Source: a virus | IMG/VR virus record: IMGVR_UViG_3300042549_004752 | Span: 1 to 42,835 of that record | Reading direction: 5' to 3' (one strand) | Length of the DNA stretch: 42,835 nt | Shown here: in pieces, positions 6,422 to 14,145 of the stretch | How positions within the stretch are numbered: the stretch's first letter is position 1 | How the letters are laid out: every line of letters starts with the position of its first letter | Program-made: the position numbers and the translations under genes | The notes under the pieces: model-generated | What the model was told of the DNA's origin: nothing | What the model saw: the letters and a program-made list of their open reading frames with translations, nothing else | Database searches by the model: none

Positions 6422-8143
6422 GTGAGCGGTATTGATTTCTCGCCTCCGAGTTATCGCGCAGCCTCTTCTGACTTAACAATCTCTATCTCCCCACTGGGGC
6501 TTGTAGAGCTTGCAGATGAAGAGTTTGAAGTACACGGCCCTCGCTTAAACCGTTATTCCCTTAACTGGGCGATGTACCTTGGTCATCACTATTCATACCG
6601 CCGTCAAACAGGCGAAGCACAGATCATGCTCAACTATTACAGAGCATTTACAGACTTTTTAATTAACTTTACATTTGGTAAGGGCGTTAACTTTCGCTCA
6701 TCTAAATTAACAGAAGCTATTGTCCCTGACTTACTTGAACGCGTTTGGGAAGTAGATAACAACAAAGCTACAGTGCTTTGGGAGATTGGGCAGCAAGGCT
6801 CTGTTTCTGGAGATTGTTTTATCAAAGTAGCTTATGAAGAAGCTTGGGTTGATCCAGCTGGTAGAAACCACCCTGGCCGTGTACGCGTTCTCCCACTTAA
6901 CTCATCTTTTGCTTTTCCAGAGTTTCACCCCCATGACCGCGAACGCTTAATCCGTTTCAAGCTTAAGTATCGTTTCTGGGGAACATCATTAGAAGGAACA
7001 CGTCAAGTCTTTACTTACACAGAAATTTTGACAGACGACATCATTGAGGAATATATCAACGATGAGCTTATTGACTCTCGCCCTAACCCGCTTGGTACTA
7101 TCCCTGTTGTTCATATTCCAAACGTTCGTATATCTGGTTCTCCTTGGGGCCTATCAGACTGCAATGACATTATTAACATTAACCGTGCGTACAATGAAAC
7201 CGCTACAGATATTGCGGACATCGTTAACTACCACGCAGCGCCAGTTACGGTCATCATTGGAGCAAAGGCATCTCAGCTAGAAAAGGGTGCTAATAAAGTT
7301 TGGGGCGGGCTTCCAAAAGACGCTAAGGTAGAAAACCTTGAAGGCGGAGCTCAAGGCCTAAAAGGCGCCATGGACTTCATGGCTTTACTAAAGAAGTCTA
7401 TGCACGAGATGATTGGTGTTCCTGAAACCGCCCTTGGCCAAGCACAACCAATCTCTAACACCTCTGGCGTAGCGCTTTCTATTCAATTCCAGCCTTTGAT
7501 GAACCGTTACCATCAAAAGATTATTCAATATGCGCACGGCTTGGAAAGAGTTAATGAGTTAATCCTTGTAAGCCTTGCAGTCAAAGAGCCTGAAACATTT
7601 ATTTGGGATCCTAATTCCCACACGGTGCCTCTAAAGCCAGGCCAGGCAGCTCAATTAGATCCTAATGACCCATTAACTTTTCAAAACTATGTTTATTTTC
7701 CACAGCCACTGCCTCTAGATAAACTTATTGCACTTAACGAGATTCAAAGCAAGCTGTCTCTAGGCCTTGAATCTAAAGAAGGCGCCCTACGGGCACTTGG
7801 GGAAGAGTTCCCAGCGGCAAAACTTACAGAAATTCGTCAAGAACTTATTGAAGATGCTAAATCTGATGGCGCTCTTAAGTTGGTACAGACTCAAATTGAA
7901 AATGACATCATGATGTTAACTGGTATGCAGTCAGCACAGCTAGGGCCTGGCGGAGGCCCAGCTCAGCCTGTAGGCGGCGGAGGTCCTGAAGCAGGAGTTC
8001 CTCAGTCTGTATTACCTCCAGTAATTGACGACGCAACTATTGCCGCACAGATGGGCGACCAAGCCCTGCGCGGCAACCTCGTCACACAAGCTTATGGAAC
8101 CCAACTCCCACAGAGACGTGTTCCAGAAGGCTATGAAAAATAA
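6422..8143 (+). CDS. Portal protein
   Basis: This 573-aa protein forms the dodecameric channel at the head vertex through which DNA is packaged and ejected. The call rests on size, position between terminase and scaffold, and typical portal phrases: an N-terminal aromatic region with YLGHHYSYRR, then IPVVHIPNVRISGSPWGLSD, the helical stretch NDIININRAYNETATDIAD, and MHEMIGVPETALGQ...SGVALSIQFQPLM. GTG 6422 is preferred because AGAGGTGA is well spaced; TTG 6419 is the alternative. The C-terminus is Gly/Pro-rich. Confidence 0.9.
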   Translation: MSGIDFSPPSYRAASSDLTISISPLGLVELADEEFEVHGPRLNRYSLNWAMYLGHHYSYRRQTGEAQIMLNYYRAFTDFLINFTFGKGVNFRSSKLTEAIVPDLLERVWEVDNNKATVLWEIGQQGSVSGDCFIKVAYEEAWVDPAGRNHPGRVRVLPLNSSFAFPEFHPHDRERLIRFKLKYRFWGTSLEGTRQVFTYTEILTDDIIEEYINDELIDSRPNPLGTIPVVHIPNVRISGSPWGLSDCNDIININRAYNETATDIADIVNYHAAPVTVIIGAKASQLEKGANKVWGGLPKDAKVENLEGGAQGLKGAMDFMALLKKSMHEMIGVPETALGQAQPISNTSGVALSIQFQPLMNRYHQKIIQYAHGLERVNELILVSLAVKEPETFIWDPNSHTVPLKPGQAAQLDPNDPLTFQNYVYFPQPLPLDKLIALNEIQSKLSLGLESKEGALRALGEEFPAAKLTEIRQELIEDAKSDGALKLVQTQIENDIMMLTGMQSAQLGPGGGPAQPVGGGGPEAGVPQSVLPPVIDDATIAAQMGDQALRGNLVTQAYGTQLPQRRVPEGYEK

Positions 8144-8260
8144 AGGTGTTTAGCCTGTAATTTTTCATAGGGATAGAGAAAATAAACTCGTAATACAACG
8201 TTTGGTCACTCGTGCTCTTACTTCGGACAACGACCCCTAGGACATAAAGGATGTATAAAA

Positions 8261-9040
8261 ATGGAAAATGCAGAAACTATGGCGGCTGCTTTTGAAGCAG
8301 AAGCCAACACAGCTCCAGTTGTAAATGTGTCGGGCGTTGACGCGCCGACTGTTACTACTACAGATTCTACTAGTCTTAACAAGTTCTATACTGACGAAGA
8401 TCTAGCAAGAGTCCGACATCAAGAAAAGGATAAGCTCTACCCTCAAATTGAAAGTTTGAAGGAAGAACTTAATTCACTACGAAAAGAAAAAGAAGAAGAA
8501 GCAGCTCGTCGTAATGCAGATGCGCAAGCAGAGGCAGAACGAGCAAGAGTAGAGGCATTGTCGGAACTAGATTCCAAGTCATATGCAGATGCTCGATTGT
8601 CAGAGTTGCAGGAGCAGTTGGAGCGTGAGCGTACTGAACGCGAACGAGCCTTCGCTCTTCTGGAGCAAGAAAAGTTATATGCAGATTTACAATTTTATCG
8701 TACTCAAGTAATTGAAGAAGAACGTGACAATATCATTCCGCAGTTAGTTGATTTTATTCAGGGTAACACCCGCGAAGAGATCGCTGAAAGCGTAGAACGA
8801 TTGAAGGAACGTTCAGCAAGTATTCTTGAATCTGCGCAGTCTGCTATGCAGAACGCCAGAAAAGAAATGAAGGGAACGAGCATTTCTGCTCCTCCCGCTG
8901 GACCACTGGAAACTAATATGGAGCAACGTACCCTTACGCCACAAGAAATTGCGGCAATGCCGATGAACGAATACGCAAAATATAGAGAACGACTCATGAG
9001 CGACACCGCTCGTGGGAAGTCTCGCGGGCTGTTCGGTTAA
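8261..9040 (+). CDS. Capsid scaffolding protein
   Basis: This 259-aa protein has a long central coiled coil (about residues 45-175, rich in Glu, Arg, Lys, Leu), a disordered N-terminus and a basic C-terminus (RLMSDTARGKSRGLFG). It lies directly before the major capsid gene. Those are the hallmarks of phage scaffolds, which guide prohead assembly and leave before or during packaging. AAAGGA precedes the ATG. No prohead protease gene is visible nearby. Confidence 0.8.
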   Translation: MENAETMAAAFEAEANTAPVVNVSGVDAPTVTTTDSTSLNKFYTDEDLARVRHQEKDKLYPQIESLKEELNSLRKEKEEEAARRNADAQAEAERARVEALSELDSKSYADARLSELQEQLERERTERERAFALLEQEKLYADLQFYRTQVIEEERDNIIPQLVDFIQGNTREEIAESVERLKERSASILESAQSAMQNARKEMKGTSISAPPAGPLETNMEQRTLTPQEIAAMPMNEYAKYRERLMSDTARGKSRGLFG

Positions 9041-9075
9041 CCCCCAACCCAAAATCTAACAAGGAGTCAATTTAA

Positions 9076-10146
9076 ATGGCATCATCCATTACAGGTACTG
9101 GCAATTTAGCCGCTGCGCCTACCGCGTACTCAGGTACCAATACCCAACTGACACAAGCGATCCAGACAATCTGGTCTAAGGAAATTCTTTTCCAGGCCAT
9201 GCCAATCCTTCGCTTTGAGCAGTTTGCAGTTAAGAAGACAGAACTAGGCGTAGCGCCTGGTCTTCAGATTAACTTTATGCGTTATAACAACCTCGGCTTT
9301 GCGGGTTCACTCGTTGAAGGCGTTCGTATGCAAACTAACGCACTAACAGCCCAACAGTTCTCAATCACAGTGTCAGAGCATGGATATGCTCTTGCTGTTT
9401 CAGAACTACTTCTAAACGCTTCATTCGATGACGTAATGGCTTCAGCCTCACGTCTTCTAGGTCGTAACATGGCTATCTATCTAGATCAGCTTTCACGCGA
9501 CACACTATATGCAGCTACATCAACAATCTACGGTGAAGACCGCTCTAACCTCTCAGCAGTTAATAACTGGTATGCAGATGGTACAAAGGGTACAAGCCGC
9601 GCTTCTATGACAGGTGCCTTTAACTTGACACCAAAGACAGTCAAGGACGCAGTTGAGACACTTGCAACCAAGAACATCCCTCGCCTAGGTGAGACATATG
9701 TTGCTTTCATCCACCCACACCAAAGCCGTAAGCTTCGTGACAATCCAGAATTTATTGAAGTCACAAAGTACGCAGCTCCAGGTAACTTCATGCTTGGTGA
9801 GATTGGCCGTTTGTACGACACAGTATTCATTGAGACCACACAGGTTCTTAAGGTTGCTGGTGGTGCTGGCGCTGGCTACTCAGCTGATACAGCTGTTGCT
9901 AACCCAACAGTAACTGCTGGTGGAGGTTACACAACCCCTGCTACATTCACTGGCAACGGTGCATCTGATCGTTATTCAGCTATCTTCATTGGAGATAACG
10001 CATTCGGTCACGCAATCTCGCTCCCAGTTGAACTCCGCGATGGCGGTATTCTAGACTTCGGTCGTGAGCACGCACTTGCTTGGTACTCAATCTTTGGACT
10101 TGGTCTAATCACAGATCAGTCTGTAATCATTGCAGAAACCAACTAA
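9076..10146 (+). CDS. Major capsid protein, N4-gp56-like (HK97 fold)
   Basis: This 356-aa shell protein has a strong ribosome site (AAGGAG). It shows the N4-gp56 family pattern: AVSELLLNASFDDVM, then a long middle, FIHPHQSRKLRDNPEFIEVTK, and GEIGRLYDTVFIETT, with a late GDNAFGHAISLPVELRDG. Codon choice is strongly biased (CGT/CGC, AAG), as expected for the most abundant virion protein. It follows the scaffold and precedes a long hairpin. Confidence 0.9.
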   Translation: MASSITGTGNLAAAPTAYSGTNTQLTQAIQTIWSKEILFQAMPILRFEQFAVKKTELGVAPGLQINFMRYNNLGFAGSLVEGVRMQTNALTAQQFSITVSEHGYALAVSELLLNASFDDVMASASRLLGRNMAIYLDQLSRDTLYAATSTIYGEDRSNLSAVNNWYADGTKGTSRASMTGAFNLTPKTVKDAVETLATKNIPRLGETYVAFIHPHQSRKLRDNPEFIEVTKYAAPGNFMLGEIGRLYDTVFIETTQVLKVAGGAGAGYSADTAVANPTVTAGGGYTTPATFTGNGASDRYSAIFIGDNAFGHAISLPVELRDGGILDFGREHALAWYSIFGLGLITDQSVIIAETN

Positions 10147-10160
10147 TACAACTGAATAGT

Positions 10161-10213
10161 GATGGGGCGAGGATAAGCAAGGGCTGAAATTACGCCCGCA
10201 CTCTCGCCCCATC
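10161..10213 (+). other. Long two-part hairpin after the capsid gene
   Basis: An 11-bp perfect outer stem (10161-10171 with 10203-10213) encloses an inner GC-rich stem (10181-10184 with 10194-10197). No U-tract follows. It probably stabilises the capsid mRNA end or partially reduces downstream transcription. Confidence 0.6.
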
Positions 10214-10248
10214 ACACCCTTCCACAGTCACTAATTAGGAGAATATAA

Positions 10249-10611
10249 ATGGCTACAAAAAAGCCCACCGATGTAACTGGTCGCATGCGTGAGCAGCAAC
10301 TAGAAGATAATCTAGAAGTTATGCAGGAACGAGCAGCAGAGATGTCTATGGCATCAGCTAATGCCGCTGTACGACTTGAAACAGAAGTTATTGATGCAAC
10401 TAAGCCAGACCGTCAAACTATAATTGTTGATGAAGTAATCACCGTAGGTGAGTCAAATGACACAGTTGAAATTCGTGTTATTGAAACAATTGAAAACATG
10501 ACGCTTGGCGCAGGCAATAACTACAACTTCAAAGCTGGTCAAAAGTACAAAGTCACTAAACAAGTAGCTCAACACCTTAAGGAAAAAGGCTACCTCGCAG
10601 GCGTAATCTAA
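10249..10611 (+). CDS. Small head-associated protein
   Basis: This 120-aa protein has a charged helical N-terminal half. Its C-terminal domain (about residues 95-118, AGQKYKVTKQVAQHLKEKGYLAG) resembles short domains found in phage head or connector proteins. GGAG precedes the ATG, and it is bounded by the capsid hairpin and a terminator. Its exact role (decoration, adaptor) is unknown. Confidence 0.6.
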   Translation: MATKKPTDVTGRMREQQLEDNLEVMQERAAEMSMASANAAVRLETEVIDATKPDRQTIIVDEVITVGESNDTVEIRVIETIENMTLGAGNNYNFKAGQKYKVTKQVAQHLKEKGYLAGVI

Positions 10612-10629
10612 ATCAGTTAGACGCGGGGG

Positions 10630-10652
10630 GCGGGCTTTCGGGCCCGCTTCTT
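10630..10652 (+). terminator. Intrinsic terminator after the capsid operon
   Basis: A 6-bp GC stem (10630-10635 with 10642-10647) and 6-nt loop are followed by TTCTTCGTTT. The interrupted U-tract suggests moderate strength. Confidence 0.6.
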
Positions 10653-10714
10653 CGTTTATTAAGACTTTTTCTTTAAAAAGTGACACCATGTAACCTGAAA
10701 GGTAAGGATTAATA

Positions 10715-11773
10715 ATGGCCCTACTTGCAGACTTGGTAGCACGAGTTCGTACTGAATTAGGAGACTCTAAAAAGCAGTTTAGATTTACTGCAACAGGCAC
10801 AGGCTCTGAAAAGAGCTTCTATTTAAATGCAAAACCTGTTGAATTAACAGGGCTATATGTAACTGTAGCGGGCACGGCTATTGCGTACCCAGCTGGCTAT
10901 ACCCTTGAAAGTGGTATTGGCGTCATTCACTTTGTAACCGCCCCAGCCCTTAACGCTGCAATTGTAGTTGAAGGCATGTCTTCAAGATACTTCCTAGATA
11001 CCGAACTTGAAGAGTTCATTAACACGGCCGTTCTACAGCACACAGACAACCGTACAGACCAGTTTGGTACCCAAGTAACCCTAGCCTCTCTACCGCCTGT
11101 TGAAGAGTACCCTGTGGCCATTTTGTCGGCTATTGAGGGCCTATGGACACTCGCAACCGACGCCGCTTTTGACATTAACATCACTGCTCCAGATGGGGTT
11201 GTAATCCCACGCGCACAGCGCTATACCCAGTTAACTGGAATTATTACCCAACGTGTAGAGCAGTACAAGCAACTATGCGCCGCACTTAACATTGGTTTGT
11301 GGCGGTTGGAGATGGGCACTCTACGCAGAGTCTCACGAACAACTAACAAGCTAGTCCCTATCTACCTAGCTCAAGAAATTGATGATTCTCGCAAACCAGA
11401 GCGTATTTATATTAATAATGATTTGAAGGGGAGAACCCCACTACCCTCTTACGCGGGCACCTATGACATTATTCTTTATCAGGGTGATAACTGGTCGGGC
11501 ACATTTGATTTCCCATTTGATGTAACTAATTTAAATTTTAAAGCTCAAGTACGAACCTATCCAAATAGCCCAGCTATTTATGCAACATTTACAATTACTA
11601 AAACCAGCGCTGTTAACGGAACTATTCTATTAACTCTTCCATCAAGTGCTACTAAGTACATGCCTGTGCGAGCCTTTTGGGATCTACAAGCGACTATGGA
11701 TTCTGACCCCAACTTTGAGCAGACGTATGTTAGAGGCCAAATATTTACTCAACAACAAGTAACATTGGATTAA
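10715..11773 (+). CDS. Head-tail connector-like protein with C-terminal beta domain
   Basis: This 352-aa protein begins with MALLADLVARVRTELGDSKKQF, a typical N-terminus of phage head-tail connector or adaptor proteins. It continues with ELEEFINTAVLQHT and a helical region near residues 130-190. The C-terminal third (from about 250) is a separate beta domain (YDIILYQGDNWSGTF...NLNFKAQVRTYP) of a kind seen in phage baseplate or fibre-anchoring proteins. This fusion, directly before the fibre block, suggests it could join the neck to fibres or whiskers; that is inference. AAGG is present upstream. Confidence 0.6.
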   Translation: MALLADLVARVRTELGDSKKQFRFTATGTGSEKSFYLNAKPVELTGLYVTVAGTAIAYPAGYTLESGIGVIHFVTAPALNAAIVVEGMSSRYFLDTELEEFINTAVLQHTDNRTDQFGTQVTLASLPPVEEYPVAILSAIEGLWTLATDAAFDINITAPDGVVIPRAQRYTQLTGIITQRVEQYKQLCAALNIGLWRLEMGTLRRVSRTTNKLVPIYLAQEIDDSRKPERIYINNDLKGRTPLPSYAGTYDIILYQGDNWSGTFDFPFDVTNLNFKAQVRTYPNSPAIYATFTITKTSAVNGTILLTLPSSATKYMPVRAFWDLQATMDSDPNFEQTYVRGQIFTQQQVTLD

Positions 11774-11774
11774 T

Positions 11775-12071
11775 ATGACAATTCCTACTCACGTTCCAAT
11801 TGTCGTTACAGTTACGCCGCCAGCAGCACCATCAATAACTGTAAACGATATTGTAGTTAGCGGTATAAACTCCCCCGCAGTCGCGTATCATCATACGCAG
11901 GGAACTTCCTCAGCTACTTGGGTTATTACTCATAATCTGGGGTTTAAACCTAACGTTACCGTTCAGGACTCAGGCGGTTCAATCGTAGAAGGCGAAATTG
12001 CTTATACGAGCGTGAACTCCCTTACCGTTACTTTTACTGGCGCATTCAGCGGCAACGCGTATCTTTCTTAA
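11775..12071 (+). CDS. Short fibre-tip-like beta protein
   Basis: This 98-aa protein ends with TWVITHNLGFKPNVTVQDSG and SLTVTFTGAFSGNAYLS, a motif common at the C-terminal tips of phage fibres. The same ITHNLG motif ends the next gene's product. It starts 1 nt after the connector-like gene's stop, so translation is probably coupled. It probably forms a small fibre, whisker or fibre cap. Confidence 0.6.
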   Translation: MTIPTHVPIVVTVTPPAAPSITVNDIVVSGINSPAVAYHHTQGTSSATWVITHNLGFKPNVTVQDSGGSIVEGEIAYTSVNSLTVTFTGAFSGNAYLS

Positions 12072-12083
12072 AGGAGAAGGTAA

Positions 12084-13547
12084 ATGGCACGTAAGTTTTT
12101 AACCGCACTTGATTTAGGTAAGAACGAGCTTCAAAATGCTAGAGTTCAAAACCTAGCAACTGACCCAGCAAGTCCTGTCCTTGGTCAAATCTATTACAAC
12201 ACCGTATCTAATGAAATGCGTATCTATAACGGTACGATATTTGAAGCCATTGGTCTTAACGGTGTTACCGCAGATGCTGCGGAAATTAACATCCTTGACG
12301 GCGCTACCCTTACCACTACAGAGCTTAACTATGTAGACGGCGTAACCTCTGCAATCCAGACACAGATTGATACTAAATCTCCGTCAGCTAACCCAACTTT
12401 TACTGGCACAGTAACACTTGATACTGGCGTTAACATCGTCTTTGAAGGTGCAACAGCCAACGCATTTGAAGCCACCCTTACAGCTGGTGACCCAACAGCA
12501 GATCGAACAATCACTCTTCCAGACCTTACAACAACTCTTGTAGGTCAAGATACAACTGACACCCTTACTAACAAGACACTTACTAGCCCTGTTGTTTCAG
12601 GACTTACGCTTTCAGATGGGTCAATTGTTGTTGAAGGCGCTACCGCAGACGCCTACGAAACTACTCTTTCATTTGTAGACCCGACCGCAGATCGCACAAT
12701 CTATGTGCCAAATGCTGACGGTACTTTAGCTCGCGTTGAAAACAAGCTTCACGATTTTGCTGTAGCTACTGCTTCAGTAGATCTTAACAGCCAAAAGATT
12801 ACAAACCTTGCAACACCTACAGACCCAACAGATGCCGCTAACAAAGGCTACGTTGACGCAGCTGTTGTTGGTATTGATTGGAAAGCCTCTGTTCGTGTGG
12901 CAACAACAGCAGCTGTTACTTTAGCAACAGCTTTTGAAAACGGAGATATTCTTGACGGAGTAACTCTTGCCACAGGTAACCGCGTTCTTGTTAAAGACCA
13001 AGCGGATGGATCAGAGAACGGTATCTATACAGTAAACGCTTCTGGTGCCCCTACCCGAGCAACTGATGCCGATACCGCAGCTGAAATCACAGCTTCTTTT
13101 GCAGTATTTGTAGAAGAAGGCACTGTCAACGCAGACTCAGCGTGGACACTTACAAACAACGGAACAGTTACTGTTGGAACTACCGCTCTTGTCTTTACTC
13201 AGTTTACAGGTCTTGGCCAAATCACAGCTGGTGCTGGTTTAACTAAGGCAGCTAACACTCTTGACGTTGGTGCAGGCACTGGTATTACGGTTAATGCTAA
13301 CGATGTAGCAATTGACACAGCCGTAGTTGTTCGCAAGTACGCAGTTAGCTTAGGTGACGGATCAGCTACCTCTTACACAATCACACACAACTTAGGCACT
13401 CGCGATGTAACAGTTGCTCTCTACGAAGTTGCTTCACCATACGCTGAAGTAGTAGCAGATGTTGAACATACAACTACAAACACCATCACAGTTAAGTTCT
13501 CAGTGGCTCCTACAACTGATCAGTTCCGCGTAGTCGTACACGGGTAA
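12084..13547 (+). CDS. Tail fibre / whisker protein with repeated modules
   Basis: This 487-aa fibre protein is built from beta modules. Two copies of an FEGATAxAxET...DPTADRTI unit occur at about residues 115-155 and 180-215, along with AEINILDGATLTTTELNYVDG. A domain beginning HDFAVATASVDLNSQKITNL (about 230) with NKGYVDA, common in fibres, follows. The C-terminus has the ITHNLGTRDVTV tip motif. AAAGGAG precedes the ATG. The related gene at 14146 shares the repeat units. It is likely a trimeric adhesin or its shaft. Confidence 0.75.
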   Translation: MARKFLTALDLGKNELQNARVQNLATDPASPVLGQIYYNTVSNEMRIYNGTIFEAIGLNGVTADAAEINILDGATLTTTELNYVDGVTSAIQTQIDTKSPSANPTFTGTVTLDTGVNIVFEGATANAFEATLTAGDPTADRTITLPDLTTTLVGQDTTDTLTNKTLTSPVVSGLTLSDGSIVVEGATADAYETTLSFVDPTADRTIYVPNADGTLARVENKLHDFAVATASVDLNSQKITNLATPTDPTDAANKGYVDAAVVGIDWKASVRVATTAAVTLATAFENGDILDGVTLATGNRVLVKDQADGSENGIYTVNASGAPTRATDADTAAEITASFAVFVEEGTVNADSAWTLTNNGTVTVGTTALVFTQFTGLGQITAGAGLTKAANTLDVGAGTGITVNANDVAIDTAVVVRKYAVSLGDGSATSYTITHNLGTRDVTVALYEVASPYAEVVADVEHTTTNTITVKFSVAPTTDQFRVVVHG

Positions 13548-13550
13548 CCC

Positions 13551-14105
13551 ATGAGCCGTAAATCGCTCGTACCTGTAAACGTTCCTGCACTAGCTAGTGC
13601 TCCGAGCACGCCTACCCTGCGTGCTGGCGACCTTTACTTTAATACAACCGACTCAACGCTCTACAGTTACAACGGCACAACCTGGGCCGCTTCAGGTGGC
13701 GGCGGCGGTGGCGCTGGTGCCACTGCCAACTCATCCGCACCAGAGTCTCCAGTAGATGGGCAACTATGGTTTAACACGGTATCAATGCGTCTATCTGTTT
13801 ATTCTGCAGGAGCTGCTAACTGGATTGCGCTTGCTAACTTTGCAGACGCCCTTAGACAACATGTTCACGACACCGCGGTTGATGGTACTGGGCTAATTAT
13901 TTTTGTATTTGAAGATGCAGGGTTCTACGACTCAACATTTATAATTACAGCAGATGCTGGATTTTATGATACAAGTTCCTGGGCTAATAGTTACGACGGC
14001 GGAACCCCCTTAGATAATATATCTATAATAGATGCTGGGTTTTATGGTACAGATTCCTGGGATAGTGGTTACGACGGCGGAAGTCCAGTAGATAATTTTA
14101 ATTAA
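13551..14105 (+). CDS. Fibre-associated protein with YDGG repeats
   Basis: This 184-aa protein has an N-terminal fibre-like segment (LYFNTTDSTLYSYNGTTWAA), a Gly-rich hinge and a second similar segment (GQLWFNTVSMRLSVYSAGAA). Its C-terminal tail repeats DAGFYDxSxW...YDGG.P.DN twice fully and once partially. It starts 3 nt after the preceding stop. The acidic, aromatic tail repeat could be a ligand-binding or multimerisation element. The function is inferred from its neighbours. Confidence 0.6.
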   Translation: MSRKSLVPVNVPALASAPSTPTLRAGDLYFNTTDSTLYSYNGTTWAASGGGGGGAGATANSSAPESPVDGQLWFNTVSMRLSVYSAGAANWIALANFADALRQHVHDTAVDGTGLIIFVFEDAGFYDSTFIITADAGFYDTSSWANSYDGGTPLDNISIIDAGFYGTDSWDSGYDGGSPVDNFN

Positions 14106-14110
14106 TTATC

Positions 14111-14119
14111 TGATATAAT
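14111..14119 (+). promoter_or_regulatory. Extended -10 promoter before the large fibre gene
   Basis: TGATATAAT contains a consensus TATAAT (14114-14119) preceded by TGn. It lies in a short AT-rich gap 27 nt before ATG 14146. No good -35 box is visible, which is tolerated by extended -10 promoters. Confidence 0.45.
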
Positions 14120-14145
14120 AGAACAAGGTCTGGGAGGACATAGCT

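Noticed and set aside
8144-8260. 117-bp gap between portal and scaffold
   Set aside because: Checked for small genes, hairpins and promoters; nothing convincing beyond the scaffold ribosome site.
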